Assembly: GCF_905475465.1 (NCBI RefSeq)
Contig: NC_062259.1
Coordinates: forward strand, 13,030,501-13,094,500
DNA from: Pieris napi
Lineage: Eukaryota > Arthropoda > Insecta > Lepidoptera > Pieridae
Direction of reading: 5' to 3'
Length of the DNA: 64,000 nucleotides
Positions 9,762 through 21,244 of the stretch are shown piece after piece. Under the pieces are notes generated by a model. The model did no database searches. It was given only the letters and a program-made list of their open reading frames with translations, and was not told the origin of the DNA. The position numbers and the translations under genes were made by a program. How positions within the stretch are numbered: position 1 is the stretch's first letter; every line of letters begins with the position of its first letter.

Positions 9762-11575
9762 ATGGTAAAGTTGTGTGCCATGGCCTCCTTTCTTTTAGTT
9801 GTTAGTTAATGTGTTTATTATTTTTATAATGTAACCAATAATCATAACAACCAATAACTAATTAAAATTAAAATAATGTTCTTTTTTGAGCTACAAAAAC
9901 CAAAGCATTCTACAAATTAAATATATTAATATATTATGTTTAGAATTCTATCAAGTACAGTCGCCATACCCAACCTACAAAGCAATAATATACTTCAATC
10001 TCTTATCGCCACATGAGAAGGTTTATTCGTATTGGTCCTCACAGACGTAAGAAAATTAAACGAAATTTTGGAATGGGAATCGAGGAGGATTCACATTGTC
10101 TTTACGAAAATCAGCCTATAGTTCACTAAAAACGACTCTTGAAATATTACTGTAATAAACATATCTATATTAAATTCGTTAATTTGTTCCGGAAAGAAAC
10201 TTCTAATAGATAGTAAATAAAATACTTTGAAAATTCTTGGTTTTGAGTTCGATTCTGAAGGAAACAAAAAATATACTTACCTATAAAAAATTTAATAATT
10301 CAACTGTCTCCCCAGTTTAGATCAGTATTTATTACTTTAATAAAGAGAAAGATCCTGACAGACCCATAATGTATACAAGTTGAAGAAGAAAATACACTAT
10401 ACTTTTGAAAAGAAAATATGAATAATTTATAAAATTACTTAAGAATGTTTTAATTCTTTGAAATCTTTCACTTGTGAAATTGAATTCATATTAAACCTTC
10501 AAATATTATTTTGTATTCAATGTAATTGATATAAATATATATATATATTTTATACTAAGTTCTACAATTAATATTATCGGCCAGATGAAAACATATGGAA
10601 ACGTTATCTACCGGATGTCTGATGTACCGAAATCTTCATGCTTGTTCTGAATTAATGATTGTTCCACTTTATTAAAACCTAATTTTTATTAAAAATATTA
10701 TTGAATACCAATTAAAGGTATTAAATTATGATCATGTTTCTCTTTTTTTAGTGCATTTACCCTTAAAATAATATTCTCAATGCAAACTTGTATAAACGCC
10801 ATCTAGCGGATATTGATGTACCTTTGTGCATGCTAGGGTGAAAATTTATATACGGTCTAACTCTAGTATTCAAAATTTACATTCGAATGGAGCGTTATAA
10901 TAATTGTTTAATTTTTATAGGTTGATAATTGAATTGAATTATATTATAGAAAAAAGGAAATTTAAATTTCGTAGGCTAAAAGTAGTCGTTTTTTATTAAA
11001 GACAACGTCATCTATTAATAAAAGCCAAAAATAAGTTTTAATTCTACAAAAAGCTACTACTAGACTTAAGTTAACAGAACTTCATAAATGGTGTGACATA
11101 GATGGCAACAAAAATTTATTCAAACTACTGTAATAACTAATATTTTATTTTGTAATAAATGTACAAAATAACCCTTTTTCAATCATATTTAACAACATTG
11201 AAAGTATTTTACAGCTAAAGCGCATCTGATGTCGCTTCATTTCGTATAATATAATCACAGATGGCGACATAACCCTACAATCTGAGTTTTTTAAATATAA
11301 ACCACGCCACGGTTCCAATGCAATTTTTGTTTAATATACATATTTGGAAAATAATATATAACGTTTTACTACTAAGTAGCGAATGAAACGGGTGGTCGTG
11401 CGATTGAATTTTACGACATTCCATATTTTTTTATATATTACAGCGTATACCTGCTCATCCGATGAAAGAAATAATCGTGGGCAAAATGGCACGCCCGAAT
11501 AGACTACTTGCTTATAGGGAAAATTATCCAGATAAAGAAATCGGTGTCCAAGACGAAGGCTTGTACTACTTTTAG
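9762..11575 (+). CDS. Candidate small three-exon gene, function unknown
   Basis: Three short exons, 9762-9800, 9961-10020 and 11444-11575, are all phase 0 with GT-AG borders and give about 76 residues. Exon 1 begins ATG and reads MVKLCAMASFLLV (hydrophobic). Exon 2 reads SPYPTYKAIIYFNLLSPHEK. Exon 3 reads RIPAHPMKEIIVGK, ARPNRLLAYRENYPDKE and GVQDEGLYYF, then TAG. An AATAAA lies near 11683. Exon 3 looks convincingly coding. Exons 1 and 2 are inferred from frame and splice signals; the exon 2 donor GTTTAT is weak. I do not recognise the family; a small secreted or mitochondrial protein is possible. Confidence 0.4.
11444..11575 (+). CDS. Likely terminal exon of the candidate small gene
   Basis: TATTACAG precedes an open frame of 43 residues, highly charged, ending EGLYYF-stop. 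It is followed by a GC-richer stretch and a polyadenylation-type AATAAA about 110 bases later. This arrangement of acceptor, frame, stop and poly(A) signal supports a real last exon. Confidence 0.5.
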   Translation, partial: RIPAHPMKEIIVGKMARPNRLLAYRENYPDKEIGVQDEGLYYF

Positions 11576-11699
11576 CCGGAAAATGTATTGTGTATATTTT
11601 CGTCCACCGTGCGTACTTGGTTGGGCACTAAAAGAAAATTACGTCCGTGCCCACTACCCACTCGGGTTTGATATTCTGTAACAATAAAGCTATCGGAGC

Positions 11700-12758
11700 G
11701 TTGCCATGTACTACTTAAGGCTTCATTTGGTTTTCATAATACTTATTGGCGTATTAATATTGGTTTCGTCTCACTGGGGAAGTGCCTACCCAAAGGTGTA
11801 GTTACGAATGAAATTAATAAACTTTGTTTATCATATGCATTACTGGTATTAGCTTAAGTATTGCGTTACCAAAGCCAACTGCGTTTGAACAAAGCGACTT
11901 AATAAATTACCCATTCAAACCTAATTTTGAGGAGGTTATAAGTAATATGAGATTATTCGTCATCCTGTTTGGGAGATCATATTTCGCTGAGGATCGTTTG
12001 TTGCCAGGCGGTTTTCATTTTATTAATGATGGTAACAGCTAGTACCAGTGACTACATTCGGAATTACGATCAGCCCATATTATCCAGTGTCCATAAACTA
12101 TAAGTGTTCACGAGACAAAGGACAATGGCGCAAAGTTTGAAAGGGATTATTTTTTAATATTTTGTGTCTAAATATATTATTCCGATTATTCTTATAACAC
12201 TATTGTTTCAGTTATTCTAATCAAGCCAGCATGTTGACAGTAATGTTAATATGCCAGTGTCGGTTCTGCCACACTATTTTCCCCAAAATATTCTATAATA
12301 ACCCGTGTAAAGCATAGCTCACTATCCAACATCTTATATACAAAACGGAATACATAATTCACTAACAACAACCATCCTAGAACTATTCAAATGTGATTAT
12401 AATTTATAAAAATAGCGCTCCTTTGTGGCTATGGCAGCTCCTAGAATCTATTGATCCCAGGTTGAGTAAAATATGATTAGGTGATGAAAAATGAGATACT
12501 GATTCAATTAAACCTAACATCAAAAGAGAAAAACGTTGTTGGAATTTCAATTTACTGGCAAGCCAATCTTCTTTCTTTATATAAACTCTTATAAGATTTC
12601 TAATACTTGAAAAGTCGTTTTCAATTTCGTTTTATGTCTTAAGGTTAAAGGGAAGCCAAAGCAACGTACAACCCACAGATTATAATAATTGTTACCGCCT
12701 AGGTCAGATGATTGGAAAGTAATTTTGCGGTTATTACTATATTTTAAATGAAATAAAC
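11700..12758. other. No gene seen
   Basis: AT-rich sequence with one 72-codon open frame at 11824-12042 that has no recognisable motif and no splice context. No TIRs or repeats were noticed. Confidence 0.5.
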
Positions 12759-12942
12759 CAGTGGCGCTACAACCTCTTTATGTATGGGCTTCAGATTTCT
12801 GTATTTGTTTCATGATTTTTCAATCTAATAACCAATAGGTGATCGGCCTCCTGTGCCGACCCACGCGGTCGACTTTTTGGGTCTAAGACGTGTAGGTTTC
12901 TTCACGATATTCTTTCAGGGTTCGAGCGAATGTTATGTTTTA
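12759..12942 (-). repeat. tRNA-derived SINE family B, partial
   Basis: Starts CAGTGGCGCTACAACCTCTT and continues through TTTTTGGGTCTAAGACG to TTCGAGCGAATGTTA, where it is truncated. The fuller copy at 16851-17121 includes the tRNA-like head. Confidence 0.8.
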
Positions 12943-13217
12943 CAATACTTTTTAAATAAGCTACTATTACAGATTAATCCATGCTGCAATTATGTATTTT
13001 AAATGACATACAAAACAATGCATACACATAGAAAAAAAACAATACAACATAAAACAGTAAAATAAAATATTTACATAAAGACTAAGTATTTCTTACAGTA
13101 GGAGGAACTGAGGTGAAAAACACCATTTGTCAGTTCACTCAACACACAATTAAAAACGCCTTTTAATCTATGCAGTAATTATTTCCATACATTGTGTCAT
13201 GAGTGCCATAATAACTA

Positions 13218-14044
13218 GGGAACTGGCGAGCATTTAAGTAAATGATTAGCCCGTATTTCGTAATGATAGGAATTAAAGTTCGGACAATTACGACACAATT
13301 TTCTTATTGAATTAAGGTCGTACGTTGCTGCGTTTTTAAACTAACTTGGTTTAAATCTAGGAAAAAATCGATACTAAATCATTTTCTCGTGTCTGCCTTT
13401 GGGGTTAATGGCCAATACCGTATAGATAACGAAGAAAATACATACGAGTATATAGAGATACATCCAAGTCTCTCTATATATTCTCTCTCAGGCATTATCA
13501 CAGGAGGTAGATGTAAAAATTAAAAAAAAACCCTACTAAATCATTCGCTCGAAGCTGTTATGTCCATTCGATTTATTAGAACCACCTAAATACAAAAAAA
13601 AATATTGTCAGACATTTTACTTACTGACTTTAACCGTTTCAGTTTATTGATGTCCGCGAATCTGAGGAAAAGTATTATGGCTAATTAAAATTAATTCCGA
13701 TCCAAAAAAAATTAAATAAAAAACATTCAAAATATTATAAAAAAACCAAACACCGCAGTCTGCCAAGCGTGCATTTCATATATGTATATATTTTAAATTA
13801 TAAAAAAAACTTTAAAAATTGATATTTTTAAAAGTCCTAGCAAACATCAGCTTTATAGGTACGAGCAAATCATATATTATACCTGTTTTTTAATATTGCT
13901 AAGGGTGTCAATTGACAACGCAGCGTTACCATGGTGGCAGACGTGGTTCTTAATATCCCTTATCGTATAATCGCTATTAAAAAAGTCTGCCACGTGAGCA
14001 AATCAATCGAAAAAAATCAAAAGATATTTTGCTCGCCAGCTCCC
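13218..14044. mobile_element. MITE-like element with TA target duplication, copy 1
   Basis: The left end GGGAACTGGCGAGCA is mirrored at the right end as TGCTCGCCAGCTCCC, each flanked by TA. The internal segment CAATTGACAACGC next to a CCATGGTGGCAGACGTGG motif reappears reversed at 29339-29866. No coding capacity. Confidence 0.75.
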
Positions 14045-15142
14045 TAGCTATAAACTTCTATGTAAAATCCATTTTAAGACAAATTGGCACGCCATTATGT
14101 GTGGCAGAATATGCGAACTTTAGATTGTACCGCCATAATATATTTGTACCATATTCTTGCAAATAAATACATTATTATTATTATTAATGTATGGAACGAA
14201 AACTAACCTAACCTCGAAAAGTCGAGAGGTTAGTATAGTAACGGCGGTCGATGTTGCCTCCTAACGTAACCATCACCCCGAGGTCTAGGCACTGGAGCAC
14301 TCACGGATTGTTTTCCTGTGTAAATTGCCCTGTAAACGATCAAATTTGCTTGACAAATATGTTTGTCAAACTTCACGTTTTCATCAAACAATAGCTTAGA
14401 CGATCGAACCAAATATCAAACAAATTTGTTAAATTTATAGTAGATTCTGGTTTCTCCTTTCGTAACGTGACGTCGCCGTGCCGAGCGCTTACAATGATTA
14501 ATTCAGATGACACATTTTGGCATTGACTCGAGCACTGTGTATCAAGAAAAAAAAGAAGACGATGGAGTCGAGAATGGTTGAAATTAAGACATAAATTCTC
14601 TTGTTCTTGTCCATATAATCTTTTGATTTTATTTTCCATAACATCGGCATATCACGATAAACAGATATGAAATGCAACGTAAATTCCTTGTTCGTAATAT
14701 TGCCACTCATATCGTCACTGAGCGTAGCGTCCTCCATGATGGCAATACAACGAATGAGATCTTGTTTGACAAACACCCCCGTAGTCCGTACACGTTCAAA
14801 CCTGTTTGTCAAACTCGACATCAATCCAGATTTTCATCAAACACGACAAACACGTAGATTGTTTGACAAACGCCTCAAACACAGCAGTACACTATCAAAT
14901 AATTTGACAACCACGTAAAATTTGCTTGACAAACTTGTTTGTCAAACTTCACGTTTTCATCAAACAATAGCTTAGACGATCAAACCAAATATCTATCAAA
15001 TTTGTTAAATTTCTAGTAGATTCTCCTTTCGTGACGTGACGTCGCCGTGCCGAGCGCGAGTAATTCAGATGACGCATTTTTGGCATTGACTCTAGCACTG
15101 TGTATCAAGACAAAAAAAAGAAGACGATGGAGTTGAGAATGG

Positions 15143-15445
15143 TTGAAATTAAGAGATAAATACGAGAATTTGCTACGGGAAATATTGCGCACTGAACCTA
15201 AAGACTACGCAAACTTCCTGCGCATGGACCATAAAACTTTTGAAGATTTACTGACTATACTCCATCCTCGTATTGAAAAAAAGGACACAGTTATGCGGAA
15301 ATCTATACCAGCTTCTCAAAGGTTATCAATAACTTTGAGGTATCTGGCTAGCGGCGATGATTTCGAAGACTTAAATTTCAAGCCTGCGTTGCACCTCGAA
15401 CATTGAGCAACATTATCATTGAAACTTGTGAAGCAATAAATAAAA
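15143..15445 (+). pseudogene. PIF/Harbinger transposase N-terminal fragment
   Basis: The frame reads LRDKYENLLREI, then DYANFLRMDHKTFEDLLTIL, PRIEKKDTVMRKSIPASQR and LSITLRYLASGDDFEDL. This is the N-terminal part of PIF/Harbinger (HARBI1-like) transposases, upstream of the DDE domain. A +1 shift near 15385 is needed to continue into TLSNIIIETCEAI, after which the (TAAAA)n tract begins and the catalytic domain is missing. The protein cannot be active. Confidence 0.75.
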
Positions 15446-15619
15446 TAAAATAAAATAAAATAAAATAAAATAAAATAAAATAAAATAAAATAAAATAAAA
15501 TAAAATAAAATAAAATAAAATAAAATAAAATAAAATAAAATAAAATAAAATAAAATAAAATAAAATAAAATAAAATAAAATAAAATAAAATAAAATAAAA
15601 TAAAATAAAATAAAATAAG
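15434..15619. repeat. (TAAAA)n microsatellite, about 37 units
   Basis: Uninterrupted pentanucleotide repeat of roughly 185 bases that starts inside the Harbinger transposase remnant. Confidence 0.97.
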
Positions 15620-16141
15620 AAGCCTTTTATTTCTTGCTAAAAGATATACAAAATAACATAGGTTTACTAAAAATAAAAAAAAATCACGATAAACAGATAT
15701 GAAATGCAACATAAATTCTATGTTACTAATATTGACACTCATATTGTCACTGAGCGTAGCGTCCTCCATGATGTCAATACAACGAGTGAGATTTTGTTTC
15801 AAACTCGACATCAATCCAGATTTTCATCAAACACGACAAACACGTAGATTGTTTGACAAACGCGTCAAACACAGCAGTACACTATCAAATAATTTGACAA
15901 ACACGTAAAATTTGACAAACTATTTGATCGTTTACAGGGCACTTTAGAAAACAATATCCACAGAATAATACATAATATTCAGAGTCTATGTTTCATTACT
16001 GGCCAGTAATAAAACCTTAAAAGCAAAACCTTATTCGAAACGAAAAATGAAATTTGAATCCGTTCGAACATGCATGTCATTCAGTTAAAAAACAACCGGG
16101 CATCGATACACATCATCTCCCTATCCAATTCTGTCTCCATC

Positions 16142-16346
16142 ATGACTGAACAGCTGAAGAACGTGTCTGCTATGAACAAGCTGTACATCGGTAATCTGCC
16201 GATGGAGGCGGACGAGGCCGCGGTTCGGCAGCTGTTCGCCGAACACAACCTAACTGTTGCCGACATATCCGTAAAACGAGGTGGCTATGCCTTCGTGGAC
16301 TTCCCTGACCAGTCGGCAGCTGATCGAGCTATTGACAAATTGCATG
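16142..16346 (+). CDS. Imp: Imp/IGF2BP exon with RNP motifs of RRM1
   Basis: Starts MTEQLKNVSAMNKLYIGNLP and continues through EADEAAVRQLFAEHN and GGYAFVDFPDQSAADRAI to DKLHG, with a GTAAGT donor. LYIGNL (RNP2) and GYAFVDF (RNP1) mark an RRM, and MNKLYIGNLP plus GYAFVDxPD is the signature of the first RRM of IGF2 mRNA-binding proteins. These bind mRNAs and control their localisation, stability and translation. ATG 16142 is taken as start, although the frame is open back to 16070. The exon ends in phase 1 (one base into a Gly codon), which matches exon 2. No RRM2 or KH exon was found in the window. Confidence 0.82.
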
Positions 16347-16850
16347 GTAAGTCAATTCTGTTAAAAGAACTAGTTAACTGGTAGAGTTTCTTAGGTCGGT
16401 AGCTCATGTTTGAGCTTCATGGTCAGCAGGGCAGCAGACTGTCCCCACCAGTTTCTGGCTTTCTTATTGCAGTGTAGGGTTTTGAGGACGTGATGTTGTG
16501 ATGATATGGCCGAAATAGGACGTGTTGTTGACATAACACCTTAGCTGTCTAGTAATTCAAGTAAAATACGGTCGTGCTTATAAAAAAATATTTGACTGCA
16601 GTCTTTATTAAAATATATTAATGTACATATAATTTGTAAATATAACCAACGTTTAATGGCCATACACCTGTCCAGTAAATATAAGAACATACTGTTTTTT
16701 TTGTATTATAGAATATATAATTCCGAATTGGCAATGGCTCCAAAGATTGTAATTTGATGAAAATCTTCCTTAACTGTAAAGTTAGTGCTTAATAAACGTG
16801 CCATTCTCAGCTCTGAGTTCGAACCCCGGCAAACACATAAAAAATAAAAT

Positions 16851-17121
16851 CAGTGGCGCTACAACCTCTTTTAGGTCTTGGCCTCAGATTTCTGAATCTG
16901 TTTCATTATCATTTTTTTAATCTAATAGGCAAGTCGTTGACTACTTTTTGGGTCTATGACATGTCATGGTTTTGTTTTTTGTCGATGTTTTCTTTCACCG
17001 TTCGAGCAAATGTTAAATGCGCACATAGAAAGAAAGTCCATTGGTGCACAGCCGAGGATAGAACCTACGACCTCAGGTATGAGAGTCACTCACGCTGAAG
17101 CCACTAGGCCAACACTGCTTT
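16851..17121 (-). repeat. tRNA-derived SINE family B, near full length
   Basis: Runs from CAGTGGCGCTACAACCTCTT to GCCAACACTGC. The segment GAGGATAGAACCTACGACC near 17050 is, on the minus strand, a Pol III B box (GGTTCTATCC-like). The tRNA-related head is therefore at the right end and the element is inserted in reverse within the Imp intron. Confidence 0.82.
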
Positions 17122-17294
17122 ACTCTCCGGCAAACACATGCTTGGTAAAGATTGTTAGAAAGCAATCAGCCTTCATTGGTATTATAAGTATTTGTCTCAA
17201 GATTTTTTTAAGTCTCAAATTAACTACAAATATAATTTATGTCATTAATGACCTCAATGTTTCGTGATCAAAATTACATCGTGATACCAAATCA

Positions 17295-17345
17295 CCTCTT
17301 GCTTGGTTAAGGCTGTTAGTTCAATTCCCGGCGAAACTATATTTA
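17295..17345 (+). repeat. B-box-like SINE head fragment
   Basis: AGTTCAATTCCCGGCGAAAC resembles a tRNA-type B box. A related piece, GAGTTCGAACCCCGGC, lies at 16815-16830. Both are short and lack a paired A box. Confidence 0.4.
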
Positions 17346-17727
17346 GGTACGTGCGTTTAAAATGGCGTGTAAGACAGCGGCTGTAATTTTTATTATTAAG
17401 AAATGTTGCCTATTAAGGTATTCCTATTACAGTAAAGTAATTTTCCTTAGAGAGCAGCGTTGTAAAGAGCCATTTTATTATCATGTATCAAACACAATTC
17501 TGCGCCGTTATATTGATCACAACCTTTAGTAACGTTGCCTAACAACCTCGCCTTTTTTCACCGATAATTTAAGGTACGAAGACGCCAATTAGCAACACAA
17601 TTCAATAGACTAATATCGTGGGATCAATAAATATTTTACTCTTAACCTTTTTGACCTACTTAGTGATAGAAAGAGAAAACAATGGAATTTGTCTGTATAA
17701 AAGCATGTTTTTACAACTGTTCAACAG

Positions 17728-17785
17728 GTTACTCGTACTGCGGACTTCCCCTCATCGTAGAACCATCTGTGGCCAACAAAAAGAT
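17728..17785 (+). CDS. Imp: Imp exon 2, end of RRM1
   Basis: Acceptor TTCAACAG, donor GTAAGT. Joined to 16346 it gives DKLHG-YSYCGLPLIVEPSVANKK, corresponding to the last RRM1 strand and the basic linker of IGF2BP proteins. Phase in (1) and phase out (2) are both consistent with its neighbours. The 1381-base intron before it holds the SINE at 16851-17121. Confidence 0.75.
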
Positions 17786-18329
17786 GTAAGTTGCCTGAGT
17801 AAACGTTTCTTTCTATTAATCTATTATAAATAATAAAACCAGTGACACTGCAATACTTACCCTTATTTCTTTGTGTCGTGATCATTTTGTATAAGCATGT
17901 TAAAGCCAAATACCGGGAAATCATTGCCCAAATTCTAAATTCAAGCGCACCGAAACTTGGATGTGTTGCTGATTTTCCATTGAACAGGGGCAAACTGGGA
18001 GAATGCTATGTGACCCATGGGCGGCGGTGTAAGAGTCATCTCAATGCCAAATGGCTCGCGAGTGCGTTGCGGGCCTTTAAGGAAGGAACAGTTACGCTCT
18101 TTTCTGTAGGACCTCCAGTCTAATTGGTTCGGAAATACTTTGTGACTAGCTGGTTCGCAGCAAAAACTTCTAAGTAACGCTCAGTTTTGTAACGACGGAA
18201 GTCTAGGTGATACGGATAGAATTTCGTATTCTCTCTCCACGTCCGATGATAAAACTTAGATGCTGAACTTAGAACTGAACGTCGTTCGATATGCCAACGG
18301 CTAGTATTCCGATACTGACTGTGGCTTAA

Positions 18330-19044
18330 AGCCGGGCGCATACATACTGATTCCTGATCAGAAATCCTGATCAGGTTTCCTAATCAAGAATTCCGTGTGG
18401 AGAGCGCACACATTCTGTTTTTTGCATTCGGAATTTAAACGATCAGTTTGATCATAGACGCTTCTGATAACGCACGAGTATGGACGACGAAGACGAATTG
18501 ATGCTCATTGCTCTTTTATTGGCGCTAGACAAAAAGGGCATAAAACGTCGTTATTGGGTGCATCCACTGAATACCCAAAGATTAACTGAGAGTCAATTCT
18601 ATGTCAAAAGAGCAAAGTTATGGGCATACCCAGAAGAATTCTTCAAATATTACAGGATGTCAATGAGATCCTTTGATGAGCTTCATAATAGCATACGAGA
18701 TAAAATAAAAAAGCAAATCAGCTGACGGAGAGCGTTACGTCGTACGTCTACTCGGCACAGCGCCAACGCGATTCTGAATGAAAATTTCCGTACGTGTGCG
18801 GCGATCGAGTCAAAATGTATGCGAATGCTGCGTTCGGGGTGACGTCATCAGGTTTTTTTCCGTTCTTCCAAAACGAACGCACGGAGAAATTCCGAACCGA
18901 ACGTCAGGTTTTTTTCTGTCCGGAAAAAGTAAGAACGGTGTGCGCCTTGTCGAACATTTATTATGCACGCGGACCATTCAGGTTTCCGAATCTGAAACCC
19001 TGATACGGAAACCTGATCCGGAATCAGTATGTATGCGCCCGGCT
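18330..19044 (+). mobile_element. PIF/Harbinger element, TAA target duplication
   Basis: Perfect terminal inverted repeats of at least 25 bases begin AGCCGGGCGCATACATACTG. Both ends are flanked by TAA (18327-18329 and 19045-19047), the 3-base duplication typical of Harbinger. It is 715 bases long and carries only the first part of a transposase. Many GATCAGG/CCTGATC motifs lie just inside the ends. Confidence 0.92.
18480..18725 (+). pseudogene. Harbinger transposase N-terminal ORF, 81 aa
   Basis: Begins MDDEDELMLIALLLALDKKG and reads RRYWVHPLNTQR, EEFFKYYRMSMRSFDELH, the N-terminal hallmark of HARBI1-like transposases. It stops after KKQIS, so the whole DDE nuclease is absent. The frame is clean, which suggests a fairly young internal deletion derivative. 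Confidence 0.85.
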
Positions 19045-19903
19045 TAAAGAAGTGTAAAGAGGAGTAGCGACACTTGGTGTCGATACGGAACGAGCAGACT
19101 TGTGTCTTCTTGGGGTTAAATTGTACTAAGTAGGTTTAGTCAACCCACGTAGCAGAGTATCGACTTCAGACACAAGCTTGTTCTGATGGTGATCGAGAAC
19201 TACCCGGGCAAGAAGGTCACCAGCCGAGCGACAACGACGAAAGCCATAATGACAGTCGTAGATCATTTGGTGACTTTCTAGATACCTTAGTAGCTGGTTG
19301 GTGCGAGCTTTAGCTTTTTAAATCACTTGTCCTAAAAGGTCTGCAAAGCACTCATAGATTCAGATGCTGTGGTGGTGTCTATGGGATAGCAGAATCAATT
19401 AAAATGCATGATCATTTTCCGCAGTTCTAGAATCTTATCTCAATTCACTTCAGTCACCTTCAGTACGAGTAGTGGCAAATTTAAGGATTTTATAATTTCG
19501 GGAATGTCAGTAAAACTACGAGAATGTATATATTTTTAAGACTAATCTTTTATATAGTCCTTTCTATTTATAGTTAAATAGACTTAACGGGTAGGCGGTT
19601 CAATAAAGTGGCATTGCAATTGTGTAACGAGGGAATACGCATGGATTCATTCACGACCCACCACCCACCCCATCCCATGAATACCTATAAGTGTACTAGG
19701 CTAGGGGCGTTTCCGTTAAATTTAACCATGACTAGGTTAAAGTTAATCGCAGTAGGTCTGTATGTTACCTAGATAATGACTACATTTTCTACTACATTAG
19801 ATACTAATCTAAAGAGACTGCATTAGATCTTAAGAGGAAAATTGGTTTGTTCGTTTAGAATAGGTTTTTGCCCGTAAACTAGTAATTTTAATACCCCGGG
19901 ATA

Positions 19904-21242
19904 TACGAAGGCGATCCGATAAGTACTAAGCCTCACCGACCGATAGCACAACTATCGCAAATTTCAGCCGAATCGGACGCGTAGTTTTGTTATGATCGTG
20001 TGTGGAAGCGAGCGGATGCGGCTTTCAGAGTAATTGAAAAAGAACAATATCGGTCGGTGATGCGTTTCTTGTTCCTGGAAGGGAAATCGCGCATCGAATT
20101 CAAAGAGCGATTGGATGCATTGTACGGTGACTCTTCTCCTTCGATGGACACCGGCAAGAATTGGTCAACGTGATCACACGTCGGTTTTTGATGAGCCATG
20201 CCCAGGTGAAAACGGCTACCACGGAGGATAACGTGGCAAAAATCCACGATCTTGTATTGGCAGACCGCAGATTAAATTGCGCGAGATAGCTGAGACAGTA
20301 GGCATCTCAAAAGACCGCGTGGGTCATATCCTGCACCAAGTGTTGTGCACGAGAGGTCAGCGCAATGGATGCCGCTTATGCTCACTCCGAAAAACAAGCG
20401 CAACCGTTAGACCACTTCACAGCAGTGTTTGACGACGTTTAAGGGTGAGGCTAAACGAGCGTAATTTTGTGAGTCGTGAGTCGCAGAATTCCGTTCACAG
20501 AAATTCTGCCTGGCAGAAATTCTGTTGGGATGCCAGACGAGCGCATTTTATTCAGTTACTATCGAACGCTTATATCGGATGTTTATGTCGTGCAATGGAA
20601 CCGTTGAAAATTTTGTGTATTTACGAAGCATATTTAGAAGAAGTTTAGAAGTTTAGAAGTAGATAACGCCAGAAAATGATGCTGGGTAAATCCTCAGATT
20701 TACCCAGCATTTTTGTTATTAAAAATTAATGTTTTTCTTTATTAAACTGAAGGAAAACGTTCCAAAAGTTCTGCAAATTTGACAGATATATCGAAAATAA
20801 AATAAATAACAAAAAATGTTCCGTACACTTAGGTTGGTTGCAAATTTTATACGTGATATGAAATATTATATCGAAAACTTCCCCAAGTTTGCAGAACTTT
20901 TGGAATTTTTTTCACGACCATACAGCAAAAATTAATTTAATTGCAATTTTAACAATGTTCCGGACTGCGGACAAGGTTGCAAAATGAGATTTATTGTCGT
21001 CCCAATGTACCATTCACTTGACCGAAGTTTGAAAACTTTTGGAATTATTATCAAATTTTCGATTTCGAATGTCTATAATGACTGGTCAATAAGCGCAATC
21101 CGAAGGTGTTTCCAAAAGGTGTGATCTACATCGACTACCTGGAGAAGGGTAAAACGATCACAGGGCTCTACTATGTCGAATTATTGGGAAAATATATTTG
21201 TTTTTAGCATGTACTTTGTAAGTAATTTTCGGACCACACTCG
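19904..21242 (+). mobile_element. Decayed mariner element with foreign insert
   Basis: The left end TACGAAGGCGATCCGATAAG and right end (reverse complement TACGAGTGTGGTCCG) are diverged mariner TIRs next to TA. Mariner-like protein pieces are RFLFLEGKSRIEFKERLD and DALYGDSSPSMDT near 20060-20150, and GVIYIDYLEKGKTITGLYY near 21115. The catalytic region between is replaced by unrelated AT-rich sequence (about 20440-21090) that carries its own hairpins. Confidence 0.75.
20679..20710. repeat. Perfect 14-bp stem hairpin
   Basis: ATGCTGGGTAAATC at 20679-20692 pairs exactly with 20697-20710 around a 4-base loop. It lies in the insert inside the mariner remnant. A second inverted pair, CCAAAAGTTCTGCAAA near 20760 and its complement near 20898, brackets nearby sequence. 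Confidence 0.8.
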
Positions 21243-21244
21243 TA

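Larger units (their letters stand above)
14324..15948. mobile_element. Two tandem Harbinger-like elements sharing a junction
   Basis: The outer ends are inverted (TGCCCTGTAAACGATCAAAT at the left, its reverse complement at 15920-15943). Left-end sequence recurs at about 14340-14600 and 14920-15160; right-end sequence recurs at about 14652-14930 and 15686-15920. The block therefore reads left-right-left-right: a deleted copy fused to a longer one. The long copy carries a Harbinger transposase fragment and a (TAAAA)n expansion. Many short TTTGACAAAC motifs fill the subterminal regions. Confidence 0.75.
18120..19150 (-). pseudogene. LINE ORF2 C-terminal remnant split by a Harbinger element
   Basis: The minus-strand frame reads HRTWRENTKFYPYHLDFRR, then KTERYLEVF and QLVTKYF, matching the C-terminal tail of insect non-LTR retrotransposon proteins. 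The element at 18330-19044 interrupts it; decayed minus-strand sequence resumes after 19047. Confidence 0.6.

Noticed and set aside
9458..9781. 107-codon minus-strand frame
   Set aside because: It overlaps the end of the 8716 TIR element and a GTTTGA microsatellite, and lies antisense to the candidate exon 1; no motif.
15416..15814. 132-codon minus-strand frame
   Set aside because: Mostly the translation of the (TAAAA)n tract; a low-complexity artefact.
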